In this document: positions 1 through 10,877 of the stretch, piece after piece
How the letters are laid out: the number at the start of each line of letters is the position of its first letter
Position numbering within the stretch: the first letter of the stretch is position 1
Assembly (NCBI GenBank): GCA_026745465.1
Contig: JACYXH010000214.1
Span: forward strand, 20,001 to 84,000
From: Lota lota
Taxonomy: Eukaryota; Chordata; Actinopteri; Gadiformes; Lotidae
Direction of reading: 5' to 3'
Length of the DNA: 64,000 nt
Notes under the pieces: generated by a model
Databases searched by the model: none
Told to the model about the DNA's origin: nothing
The model's input: only the letters and a program-made list of their open reading frames with translations
Made by a program: the position numbers and the translations under genes

Positions 1-21
1 ACACACACACTCACGCACCAT

Positions 22-73
<52 letters not shown>

Positions 74-90
74 GCACCATGCACACACTA
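1..90. repeat. (CA)n microsatellite at window edge
   Basis: Nearly pure CA dinucleotides, interrupted twice by a tcacgcaccatg segment. It probably continues beyond the left edge of the window and lies in an upstream kcnq2 intron. Confidence 0.9.
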
Positions 91-96
91 AGAAAT

Positions 97-306
97 CTAG
101 ACACCCACACCCGTGTCATAACAACAGTAGATGGTGACAGTGAACAGGAGCAGGCTGTTGTGAGGTGAGTGATAAGAGCATTTTTTAAATGAACCTAAAT
201 ACTGCAGAGATTTCAGAGAAGTTGGTAGGTTGTTCCAGTCTCTAGGAGCCTCATAATTAACAGCTTTGGTGAGACAGTTGCTTTGGTGGCCCCGTGTGAT
301 TCCCAT
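97..306 (-). mobile_element. Decayed LINE ORF2 C-terminal fragment
   Basis: The minus-strand reading contains APRDWNNLPTSLKSL followed by GSFKKC. This resembles the closing segment of non-LTR retrotransposon reverse-transcriptase proteins, where a W-N-x-L-P-x-S-(I/L)-(R/K)-S motif precedes F-K-x-x-L. The fragment is about 60 residues, has no RT catalytic domain and sits inside a kcnq2 intron, so it is a dead 3' remnant. The LINE clade cannot be assigned from so short a piece. Confidence 0.5.
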
Positions 307-1896
307 GAGTTAAATGGTTACATCGTTAAAGTAATAAAAGTTTTTTTACAAGACGTCTAAAGTGGAGTGATACATGTGTAGTTAAAAGTCCCAGTGCTGT
401 TGCACTCTATAACGGAACTCATTGAATGGCTCTCGTCCAATCAAATCACTTGGTCGGATGTATAACTGACTGTTATAATAATACATATTTTGAAATGGCT
501 TGTATTGGCTCATTATCCTCACACCTGGTGGCATAATAGGGGGTCCTTTAATAAATTATACAGTACATAATATCATAAATAATGCACATTCAATGTATGG
601 TAGTGAACAATGGATGGTATAGAGTCCGATATTTTCATCAAATATGTGAATAGATGGTGGTGTAACATTTAACATGGAAAACATATTCAACCATTGATTT
701 AACCAGCAGTCCAAATGAGGAATACATTCCTTCATGGAACTCAGGGGCTTTCCGTATAAAAAATCTTTGTATATGGATTTTAAGGACCACTACATTCATT
801 AGTAACCGTGGGGTAATAAACCAGATCCTTTGAATGTCTTTAGTTAACTTGTTTGTTAGAAGTGAATTAGCCTGTTTGCTCTCCTTGTTTCTGATGTCTG
901 ATGCCCTTGTATTGTCTTTCACTGTCGTTTGATGTGTTTTTTTTTCAGTGATGTCTTTATGCCCTTTCATTGCTTGCTAACATTTTGCCTGGGTCCCTAT
1001 AAACGTCTGTTCAGCAGCTTGGATGCATACTGCTGACTACCTAACAATACAGCTCCTTCCAACACTGCTCTTAAGATCAGGACAATAACGGTGACTCTGA
1101 TGTGCATGATTCCTGCGTCTTTTCTGCACAGAGACACCAACCTTTCTCCTTCCTCTGCCCCCCATGCATGCTTTGCTTGCTGCTCCACGCTGCTTGCCTG
1201 ATCCATGCTATTCTCGGCTACGTTCCTACAAGGACATGACTCCTTGAGATCTAGGACGTTGCCACTTGTGCATTTTCCGCCACGGTAAGTTCTGCCATCC
1301 GATTGGTGCAGATGTGGAAGACCATAGCTGTTGAAATCGTTGGCGACCAATGGCCGATCATAACGATCGCAGAAAGTAACTCTTCCTCAGCAGCTCTTTT
1401 CTTGAGGCTTTTCCGTTGTTTGCCGTGGTGTGGGCTGTAGATGGACACCGGCTTCCGGAAAGCCACAGTGTAGCAGCAGAGAACCCGATGGTTCTTCCAC
1501 CATTGAGAGGGGAGAATAGGACCTAGCATGGGGGCGCGGACGTAAAGCTATCAGCAGCCAACAATGTGACAGCAGTGGAAAGTGTAGACCATGTTGGCAC
1601 CGTTTGGGAAGCCCTGCGCTGTACGCTATCACCCTGGAGGCCACTGGAGGCCACTGGAGGCCACTGGAGGCCACTGGAGGCCACTGGAGCCATCGGCTGT
1701 AATTAACATTACAACTAACTTGGGATTAGGTCTGTTAGTTTATGAGGACAAAGCTAAAGACACTTATACTGGAAGGTTAAACAGTGTATCAAGCTTGAAC
1801 CCAGTAGGGTGGCAGAGTTGTGTTTATGTTGGTGTGTCAAATATGGACTGATATCGATCCGTGCACTCCATCTGACACTTCCCGGTTCCCCCTCAG
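307..1896 (+). other. kcnq2: kcnq2 intron upstream of first visible exon
   Basis: No kcnq2 exon is recognisable here; in particular the helix-A exon motif expected just upstream is absent, so it must lie outside the window. Open frames of 90-117 residues on the minus strand (638-1674) match nothing I recognise. A short direct repeat (ggaggccact, about five copies) lies at 1635-1688. The intron ends in a clear acceptor, cggttccccctcag at 1883-1896. Confidence 0.6.
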
Positions 1897-4800
1897 TCGA
1901 AAGGCGAGCTTGAAGGAGAAGATGTTCCCCAGCCCGGCCAAGACTCCCCCAGGCAAGGCCGGAGCGCCGGCCACCGTGGCGGAGGACGGGGCTGAAGCCA
2001 GTCCCAGCAAGGTCGGAAAGAGCTGGAGCTTCGCTGACAAGAACCGAGGGCCCAAACACTCGTTCCGCGTCCGGGGAAGCGCCTCTCGCCAGAACTCCGA
2101 GGGTAAAAGCTAACGCCAGCATTTTCTGAAACCTTACCTGTGCAACGTATGAAAAATAATTACGATGACCTTTGTGGTGTAGTTCAAAATTATTATTTTT
2201 TTTACAACAATGATTATAATTTAGTTTAGGAAAACAATCGGTGTAATAATGCTTCTTCTGCCACACAGCTTTCAGATTCACTCGTCGGCTTGCTAATTGC
2301 TATTGTAGCCAACTACAGACCAAATACTGATGCTGCCTAATTGATTATCTTTAATTAATTAAGTGTTTGGGTGCATTCATGTTGTACATTTGACCATCTC
2401 CCAAAAAATGTCACTCACAGAAAATGCTCCAACGTTAACATGTGTATCAGCATCCACATCATTTATGCTTCATATTTGTGAATATATATATATATATATA
2501 TATATACATACATATAAAAGTAGATTTTCTTTTAGTTTTTCTTTAGCTTAACCAGCTGTTTTGTGTGCTAATCACTCCGTAGACTTTCCATAACTCCAGG
2601 GCTTACTAAGTAGAAATTCCAACACCTTCCTGACAAATGGATAGTTTGGTGTCAACATCCTGCCGTCACTGATTTCTAGAAGGCACAACCACATTCACGC
2701 CTCATCCAGCCAGCTGTCCATCACCTTCAACCAAGACACTCGTCCACTTTCTCCATCATTCCTTTTCCTCTCTGCTAAAGGGATTCTCATTAGATGTTTT
2801 TTCCTTCTCCTCCTTCATGGCATGTTAAAGTGCTGATTGAAATGCAGGACCAAGACTTTGGACTGAAGCGTACCCCAGGTTAGCCAAGTCCTCCTCATGA
2901 AGACTCTTTAATTTAGCTCCTGAAACTTTCATTTGGTTACTTAAACTTTACACTCGGTAGGTGTACAAACTGAGAGAGACCACATCTTATGGACGGCAAC
3001 TGAGAACCATGCATTGTACTCCAAAAGCAGTCATTGTTTGAGATTGATCTATGTGCCACTGTTTGTTGTCACAATAGAATCCATAACAAACTCTCTCACA
3101 TCTTTCCTCTCTCCTCTCTTTGCAGCAATTGAAGGTTTAATAAGTAAGACATTGGGGTACTTATTTGTCTGGCTTCTATCGGTATATGAAAAGGCAACGA
3201 GCAACATTGACTGGTGCAGGAAACATGCATGAAAAGAACTGGTTTGTTGACCACTTGACTTGAACCAACTTTAATTTGAATAGGTCACAGTGCTTAGAGT
3301 GGTTAGATTAGCTATTGTCTTGCTATGGTAATTGTATTCATGCTAACTGCCCATGCTAATTGCTAATTACCAAAACGACAATGCACTAAATTGCAATATA
3401 TGAACGACATCCCCAAGTAGGTTCAAGTCAAGAGGTGCCAAGAAAATGATAAATTGACACCAATTGACAGATCATTATAAAAATTAACACTGCTTTGGCT
3501 TGCATGGAGGTAGCTCCCTTTCTCTAGTGACATTGTAGTGTAGCTATTTCTGCTTGAATGCATTATTCCTTTCAGTTTCTTAAAACTAATTACTACACAT
3601 TGCCCGCAAACCACTAATGTTGTCAATGGTTAGCGAAAAGTAGTTAAGTTGGTAGTAGAAAAGTAATAAGACCTTCCAAGCTGTAGCCCACAACCCTATC
3701 CTTCAATTCTGCACCTGCTCCTTCCCGTCGTTCCACAAAACCCATGATCCCAAACAATTCTGGGGATGCATCATACTAACGCAGCACTATCGCATACTAA
3801 CCAACTCTTTGATTCTGCACCTTTTGAAACAAAAAGGGCCATACGTCAAGCTATGGCCCTGCTTTGTCTGCCCCCTGCCAGCCAGGGGGGGTACCAAGAC
3901 AGACTGATCTAGGAGTGTCCTTGTCTTTACCCCGCAGAGGCGAGTTTTCCCGGAGAGGAAATGGGCGACGATAAGAATTGCGATTGTGATTTTTATAACC
4001 AAGAACTGTCGCCGGGCTTAAAGGTCACCATCAGAGCTATCTGGTAAGTGTGTTGTGTGTTAAACAGATTATACAGACGCTGTGTACGTCCCGCGGGTAC
4101 AACGTAAAACATCAGCATTTACAGGATGAAAGCTTAAAAATGCAGAGGAAGTGTTGCATCAGAGGGATAACATTAGTTTTCAGGAATTTCCATGTTCTCG
4201 CCGTGTTCCCAAGGGTGTTCCCAAGGGTATTGTAGATTATTCCAAGGGTCAGGTCGCTTCCTAGGTGTGAGTGTGGTGCATAAACAACCTCAAAGAAAGT
4301 TAACTTTTTGTTGTTGTTGTTGTGACAGCACAAAGCCATCTAGAAGGTGGTGCCCCCATCCCTGTCACTCCGTCTGGGTAGAGATGACGGATGGAGGGGT
4401 AAATGGGTCCACAGCTGGATGGGTGGGTGGGTGGGTGTCTCTCATACCAAAGTGATTGTGTTTTCATCAGCATCATGAAGTTCCAGGTCGCCAAGAGACG
4501 ATTTAAGGAGAGCCTGCGTCCCTACGATGTCATGGACGTCATTGAACAGTACTCGGCAGGTCACCTGGACATGCTCTCTCGCATCAAGAACCTGCAGTCC
4601 AGGCAAGTGTTCTGTCCACAACTCACTGTCCCTTCACAGCTTCCTCCAAGCGCTCCGTCTAGGGCAACCACTCATTCGCTGGGCTCTTCTCTAATGCTGC
4701 GAGAGCACTGCTTCACACGTGAGTTGTGAAGGAGAGGTCTGCGACATCAACGCCGTTTCCATGAAAATAATCCCGGAAAAGCTGGACGATGGCGGTGAAT

Positions 4801-7800
4801 GGTCCAAATCGCCGGGATTTGTTTTGCGCAAACGGTGTTGTAATTGCGTGCCACGATATTAAAACAACGCGTGCATGTAGCAGTACTCTGTCAGAAAGTA
4901 GCAGAGTGTGACGGTTCATCTTTAACAGCAGGACACAAATGATTTACACTCCCATGTATTTGTAAGAACAAAGCTTTTAACCAAACATTTCAATTAAAAG
5001 TCCAAAGACAGCACCACACACAAGCTATTGCAATTGCTGTTTCTTGATTGGACAAATGTGTATGGTAAGCAACATAGCTGGTGTAACGTACAACGAATGC
5101 AATATCGTATTTGACCAGAGAGGGCGCCGTTCCTGCTGATTGGATATCATTCTTGGTCTTTAACCATTAAGATCCATTGATTTACACAACCATGTGCTAC
5201 AACCATTGTCTTTATCGCCGTTGTATACACACATGTTGCCGCACATCATCCTACTGCCTGTTTCATAAGTGAAATGTCATGTGTTGTATTCAAATCAATG
5301 GTAACATTTAACTGACTTTTATATTAATACTACCTTCAATCCTATACTCCAGCTAGGTGTTTTTTTTTTTAACGTTCCGGAAATTCTCCATCGTTTATTC
5401 AACTGACGTTGTTGAATGTCTTCGGTCGCATTTAATATCGGACGGACTAACGCAAGTCATACTATATTCCAACAATGAAGTATATTAAGTGTGTATATCC
5501 GTGCGGCACATAAATATACACTTCATTCACAGAGCACATTACAACACCCCCCCCCCCCCCCCCCTTCTCATCTGTCCTGTATGTGTGTATGTTTGGAATA
5601 TATCGAAGCTTAATTCCCATGTTTGGAATATATTTGAAGCTTATTTCCCATGTTGTGTTCACGATGTTCTTGCTTCATTTGGCATCGCACTCACATGGTC
5701 TGTTCGTGTCCTCGCCAGGATAGACTTGATTGTGGGGCCACCTCCCCCATCTACTCCTCGTCATAAGAAGTCCACTGACGGCCCTAGGTTAGGCCCAGAG
5801 ACTGCCACTCGGTCAACAAACACCTCCTTCCATCTTGTGTTACTCTATCTGCCTTTAGTCTGAATTTGAAAGCGGTGACGCGCTGCTCATTATTTTGGTT
5901 GACGAAACCCCTTTTGACTCTAAGCTCAGGGCTTGGCTTACAGTGGTAAACAATATTGAAATTCGTGTTCAAATGAATGCAATCGGTAGGTATATGGAAA
6001 TACTTGGGAACTGCTTGGATTGTGGGATCGTTGTACATTTGTCGGTAAAAAAAAAAGAGTAAAATAACATAGCTTAAATCATTTCTGGAGTTTATTATAC
6101 AAACCAGATCGTTGCTCGTTAGTAACATTTAGTTACGCACAAGAAAAAAACGTTAGGGTCTCTGTAACCTTTGACCTTTTGCAATATGTTAAAATTTCAG
6201 CTAAAGCTCCTTCGGTTAAGAGGACACTGGTTGACACAAGGTTGAGTCGAGAATATTGGAATTTAGATTTGAGTGTAATGTTTTATATATTTTAATATAT
6301 TAAATGTTTCATGTTAATGTTATGTATTTAATATAACAAGCTAATACTGTACCTTTAATGTAACAAGCTAATACGGTACCTATAATATAACAAGCTTGTA
6401 CTGTTTCTTTAATATAATAAGCTAATGCTGTCCCTTGAAGGGAACAAGCTAAAACTGTACCTTTAATGTAACAAGCTTATGCCGTATAAGATAACAATTT
6501 CATACTGTTTGTTTAATATAACAAACTAAGGCTGTTCCTTTAGTACAATGAGCTAATACTGTCCCTTTAATACAACAAGCTATTACTGCTCTTTTAATAT
6601 AACAAGCTAATGCTGCTCCTTTAAGACAATGAGCTAACGTTCATTCTTTAAGCTAACAAGTTAAAGCTGTTCCTAGGTTAATAAGGAAACACTTATTAAA
6701 GTAAACAAACATTAAACACAAGTGTATAAGTTAATACACGTATGTTCCTAAATACCTTAACGAGCAAATGCTCTACCTTTAAGTAAACGAGCTGAGTCCA
6801 GTAGCTTCGGTCAACAGGGGTTTGACAATGCCAGAGTTTGCCTGACAGAGCTCCCCCTGCAGGATGCAACGGATATGATGCATGAGAAGCACGAGAACAA
6901 GTGCATGGTGGTGCATTTTGTCTTCCATCGACACAACGACTCACTCCACTCAACACGGAGAATGTGATGCCTGTGATTTGTAGTGCATGCGTCCACATAA
7001 TCCACAGTCAACAGTCACACAGTGGCCAGTTCATTCGACGCTGTGATTTGTTTGATTCTCAAACATTTACTAACATGTACTATCCAGGCCTACACGCCAT
7101 TTCAGAGTCGCTAACCCTGTGGCATCGTATGATCTCAGCGGAGTTAACGGATTGAAAGGAGTTTGGAGTGAGCTTCATCTGCAGACCCGGAGAACTAGCT
7201 TCTCGCTAGCAGGAATTCCCCTGGGCTGGGCGGAAAGGACATGGTGTAGGCCATGTGCAATTTAGCCATTAGTTAGCCACTCTATAGGTCAATGGTATGC
7301 TTAGAATGGAGCCTTATGCACGCTAGCTGCTATCTAGCTCACGTGTACGCCCGTTGCATATGGGGAATGTTGCGTAAAGCCTCCCTAACCCTTACTAAGC
7401 AGGCTAAAACACATCGTATAATGCCTACATTCCCTCACTTTATACCATGACCTGACCATATCTAACATACACATAGGCTAAGAATTAGTTTGTGACTAAA
7501 CCCAAGTCAACGTGGCCGTATCCAAACATGGTACACCCTATTCTCCATCTCTAACGTTACAACTACATCCCTACACCCCTGAATCCTAATTATCTACACA
7601 CGAACGTAGCCTTGGCCGCCATCACTTCCACCCACCCAGGGATGTTTCTAGCCCAGCCAATCGGCTCTCTCTAGAGGCCAGTCTGGGGGGGGGGGGGGGG
7701 GGGGGGCTGCAGGTGGAGACTCGTAGGGGCGTTCAGCGTGGGCTCCAGAACCCGGATCTGAGAGCAGCGTCTCTCTCTCTCTCTGTACACTTGTAGAGTG

Positions 7801-9951
7801 GACCAGATAGTGGGGAAGGGCCTGAAGGACGGAGACACCACCGAGGACGGCAGCATGATGGGGCGCCTGGGGAAGGTGGAGAAACAGGTGAGGCGCTGGG
7901 GTTCTTAGTGGCCCCTAAAGGGTTCTTAGTGACCCTAAAGGGTTCTTAGTGACCCCTAAAGGGTTCTTAGTGGCCCCTGAAGGGGTTTTTAGTGACCCCT
8001 AAAGGGGTTCTTAGTTACTCCTAAAGGTGGTGTTTTTAGTGACATCTAAAGGTGGTGTTCTTAGTGACCCCTAAAGGTGTCTTAGTGACCCCTAAAGGGG
8101 TTCTTAGTTACTCCTAAAGGTGGTGTTTTTAGTGACTCCTAAAGGTGGTGTTCTTAGTGACCCCTAAAGGTGGTGTTCTTAGTGACTCCTAAAGGTGGTG
8201 TTTTTAGTGACTCCTAAAGGTGGTGTTTTTAGTTACTCCTAAAGGTGGTGTTTTTAGTGACATCTAAAGGTGGTGTTCTTAGTGACTCCTAAAGGTGGTG
8301 TTTTTAGTTACTCCTAAAGGTGGTGTTTTTAGTGACATCTAAAGGTGGTGTTCTTAGTGACTCCTAAAGGTGGTGTTTTTAGTTACTCCTAAAGGTGGTG
8401 TCTTTAGTTACTCCTAAATGGTGTTTTTAGTTACTCCTAAAGGTAAGAAGGTGGTGTCTTTAGTTACTACTAAAGGTGGTGTCTTTAGTTACTCCTAAAG
8501 GTAAGAAGGTGGTGTCTTTAGTTACTCCTGAAGGTAAGAAGGTGGTGTCTTTAGTTACTCCTGAAGGTAAGGTGGTGTTTTTAGTTACTTCTAAAGGTGG
8601 TGTTTTTAGTGACTCCTAAAGGTGGTGTTTTTAGTTACTCCTAAAGGTAAGAAGGTGGTGTCTTTAGTTACTCCCAAAGGTAAGAAGGTGGTGTCTTTAG
8701 TCACTACTAAAGGTGGTGTCTTTAGTTACTACTAAAGGTGGTGTTTTTAGTGACTCCTAAAGGTGGTGTTTTTAATTACTACTAAAGTGTCTGTGATCAA
8801 GATTCCATCGTTTCTGTTGTCGTTTGTAACAACTTTGCTCTGCAGAGATCTACATCTTGTAGATCACCATACAGTAAAGACACAGTAGATACGGCACAAT
8901 ATGAACACCGTATAATACCAGTAGATGCAGTGGAACACGGAAGAGAGTTTGATCGTGAATCGTGAATGACGGGAATATTTGCACGTCGCAGGTGTGCTGC
9001 ATGGACCGGAAACTGGACTTCCTGGTGCACGCATACGTGCAGCGCATGGGCATCCCTCGGTCGGAGACGGAGGCCTTCTTCAGCTCCAAGGAGCCCTACC
9101 CCGCGCCCCCCTACCACAGCCCCGAGGGGGCCAAGGAGGACAAGGGGGAGCAGGAGAAGGAGCAGCAGCAGCAGAAGGAGGAGGAGGAGGAGGGGGTGGT
9201 GAGAACAGAGAAGGAGGTGAAGGTCTACTCAGCGGTGGAGGTGATGTGCTCGGAGGGCTCGGCGGAGCGGAGGGACACCCCGCTGGGGGGCCAGTCGGCC
9301 AACGGATCCCTGGAGACCCCCTCCCTCAGCCACCGGCCCACCACCTCCTGGCAGCACCAGCTGCAGCACCCCCTGGCCCAGCCGGCCTGGGGCAGCAGCA
9401 TGGCCAACACCCCCTCGCCCGTGGGGGGCAGCGGGGAGCAGTCCCCCACCCTGTACCGCCTGCCACCTCCGCCCGCCCCCGCCCACGACCGCTCCGCCTC
9501 CAGCGCCCACACGGCCGGCGGCGGCGGCGGGCGGGACAGCAGCTCCCACAGCAGGCGGTGCCACCGCAGGCCGAGGCGGCAGCAGGACGCGGTGGTGGCG
9601 GTGGAGAGCGACACCTCCATGTCCATCCCCTCCGTGGACCACGAGGAGCTGGAGCGCTCCTTCAGCGGTTTCAGCATCTCCCAGGCCAAGGAGGACTTCT
9701 TCGGGCCATCGTTCTACGCCAGCCCCGGTGGAGGAGGAGGAGGAGGAGGAGGAGGAGGAGGAGGAGGAGGAGGAGGAGGCGGCGGAGGCGGCGTGGGACC
9801 CGACGCCGGGGGGCCGACGCGACGCGCCAAGGTCCGGCCCTTCATAGCGGAGGGCGAGTCGGACACGGACTCTGAACTGTACGCCCCCTCGCCGCAGTCG
9901 TTCACCCCCGACGGAGCCTACGTGGAGAGGGGCTGGCCGGGACACAACTAG
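1897..9951 (+). CDS. kcnq2: kcnq2, Kv7.2 potassium channel, C-terminal exons (5' partial)
   Basis: Voltage-gated M-current channel subunit of neuronal plasma membrane. Exons read: 1897-2102, 3938-4043, 4471-4602, optional 5719-5787, 7797-7887 and 8992-9951 (stop TAG 9949-9951). Phases join without a break, giving 497 residues, or 520 with the cassette. Visible elements in order: a [17 protein letters not shown] linker; helix B (calmodulin binding) ending [20 protein letters not shown]; helix [17 protein letters not shown]; helix D coiled coil, GRLGKVEKQ then MDRKLDFLV; and the ankyrin-G anchor [20 protein letters not shown], followed by [10 protein letters not shown]. These fit KCNQ2 better than KCNQ3: KCNQ3 has SVNHEELERSPSG at the anchor. 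The voltage sensor and pore exons lie left of the window. The preserved order with chrna4 supports the identification. Unusual points are the GC donor after 4602, the KCNQ3-like cassette and a 22-glycine run. Confidence 0.96.
2103..3937 (+). other. kcnq2: kcnq2 intron, no exon seen
   Basis: The donor is gtaaaagc after codon position 1 and the acceptor is ccccgcag at 3930-3937. It contains a short (TA)n run at 2481-2506. Open frames such as 3014-3232 lack recognisable domains. Nothing else was identified. Confidence 0.75.
4044..4470 (+). other. kcnq2: kcnq2 intron, no further feature
   Basis: Donor gtaagtg follows the helix-B exon; acceptor ttttcatcag precedes CATCATGAAG. It contains a short (TTG)n run near 4307-4323 and a tgggtggg tract near 4420. 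No gene-like content. Confidence 0.75.
4603..5718 (+). other. kcnq2: GC-AG kcnq2 intron before the cassette exon
   Basis: The exon ends CTGCAGTCCAG and the intron starts gcaagt, a consensus-strength GC donor. No GT donor at this place keeps the conserved frame: joining AG to the next A makes the Arg codon of the conserved sequence QSRVDQIVG. Within it are a poly-C run (about 5547-5564) and an imperfect direct duplication near 5588-5652 (catgtttggaatatat repeated). Confidence 0.8.
5719..5787 (+). CDS. kcnq2: Putative 69-bp kcnq2 cassette exon, KCNQ3-like
   Basis: This in-frame exon candidate encodes (R)[17 protein letters not shown] followed by STDGP and a split Arg codon. It is bounded by acceptor ctcgccag and donor gttagg, and both boundaries have the same phase, so inclusion or skipping preserves the frame. 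As established family knowledge, KCNQ3 carries a closely similar stretch (RIDMI, then PPSTPKHKKS) after helix C. In KCNQ2 the usual continuation is RVDQIVG, which the next exon at 7797 supplies. Including the cassette would therefore repeat the R-(I/V)-D-x-I-V-G end of helix C and lengthen the C-D linker by 23 residues. Replacing the next exon would shift the frame, so it should be an insertion. Expression is not shown by sequence alone. Confidence 0.72.
5788..7796 (+). other. kcnq2: kcnq2 intron with degenerate tandem repeats
   Basis: About 6290-6680 holds roughly a dozen diverged copies of a unit near 30 bp built on taacaagctaatactgt and ctttaat. A (C/G) homopolymer lies at 7685-7706, followed by (CT)n; the acceptor is cacttgtag at 7788-7796. 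No other coding segment was recognised. Confidence 0.65.
7905..8788 (+). repeat. Minisatellite in kcnq2 intron, about 25-bp unit
   Basis: Roughly 35 copies built on the phrase aaaggtggtgtttttagtga followed by ctcct, with variants (gttact, gacatct, and an inserted aagaaggtggtg). It starts within 20 bp of the exon ending at 7887 and fills most of the 1.1-kb intron. Subtype order suggests several rounds of local duplication. Stop codons interrupt it, so it has no coding role. Confidence 0.93.
9727..9792 (+). repeat. kcnq2: GGA trinucleotide repeat coding 22 glycines in Kv7.2
   Basis: An in-frame GGA/GGC run sits between the ankyrin-G anchor ([20 protein letters not shown]) and the conserved [16 protein letters not shown] block of the last kcnq2 exon. 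Mammalian KCNQ2 has no comparable run here from memory. It lies in an intrinsically disordered tail and is probably length-polymorphic. Confidence 0.9.
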
Positions 9952-10877
9952 TCCCGGGCTGGAGGACGGAGAGGTGCTGGTCCTGGTCCCATCCCCAGGA
10001 GCGGAGAAGGGAGAAGCCTGCCTGGCCATCGAGGCTGGCTGTAGCAATGGATGGATGTTGCCAATACCTTAAACCCTGTGGCCCAGGGGCCAACGTGAGT
10101 GACTGTCGCCCGTGAGACCGCTGCAGTACACCTCAGACTAAAGGTGCGATAATGTTGTTAAAAATGCGTTTAAGTGGGTGATATTTAATTAACATCGTAC
10201 GTATCTAGGATGAAGGGAAGACGGTGATTAACTGAGGCGGAGGTTAATCAGCTGATGTTTCAGCACCTCCCGTAATTAATTCGTATTCTTACAGGAATTC
10301 TACGGGGAACCAATGGGTTGATGGTCTATTTTGTAGTTTGTTGCCATGACTATTAAGTTACAGTGCTAACGTTAAATAGCTTCATTTCGCATTAGACTAA
10401 AATATTCAAAAATTTTAGGCGTTATGTTGACACATTACAATTAGGAGTAACATATATCGTTATTGCAGGAATTACTTATAGGACCGTATTTTTTGCACTA
10501 AATATATACTTGAAATGTATTCGTCACCTCATGTTTTGGGCAGAAATGTACTTTGTACCAAGTACTCTGACTCGCGCACATTTTCAACACCACAGCATTT
10601 TAAGCGGTGTTTCGATGCTAGTTGGTGAAACCAGAGTGGGTAGTTGACTGTTGAATGGGGCAGAATGATGCCAAAGGGGGGATTGGGTCTAACTATCAGT
10701 AGCCTACAAAAAAAAAAAAAAGCTTGTTTTGAATGTCATAGATTTAAGTGGTGCCCAACAAAAAGTCCCCTTCTAAATCCTTGATTTCAAACCGATAAAT
10801 CCTGCATGGCATGACTGAACTCAAGGATCCAAGACTGTTACGAGGGTTGTAGATCCCGACCATTAATACAAAATAAA
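9952..10877 (+). other. kcnq2: kcnq2 3' UTR with candidate poly(A) signal
   Basis: AT-rich, non-coding sequence follows the stop codon. The first clear AATAAA is at 10872-10877. The true cleavage site cannot be fixed from sequence; other A/T-rich hexamer variants follow downstream. Confidence 0.45.

Noticed and set aside
638-1674. Minus-strand frames of 92-117 residues in the first kcnq2 intron
   Set aside because: No recognisable domain, no splice-site support, and mutually overlapping frames; could be remnants of an unknown repeat.
8962-9951. kcnq2 last exon starting at the ATG at 8962
   Set aside because: The acceptor gtcgcag at 8985-8991 and the conserved MDRKLDFLV context place the exon start at 8992; the ATG is intronic.
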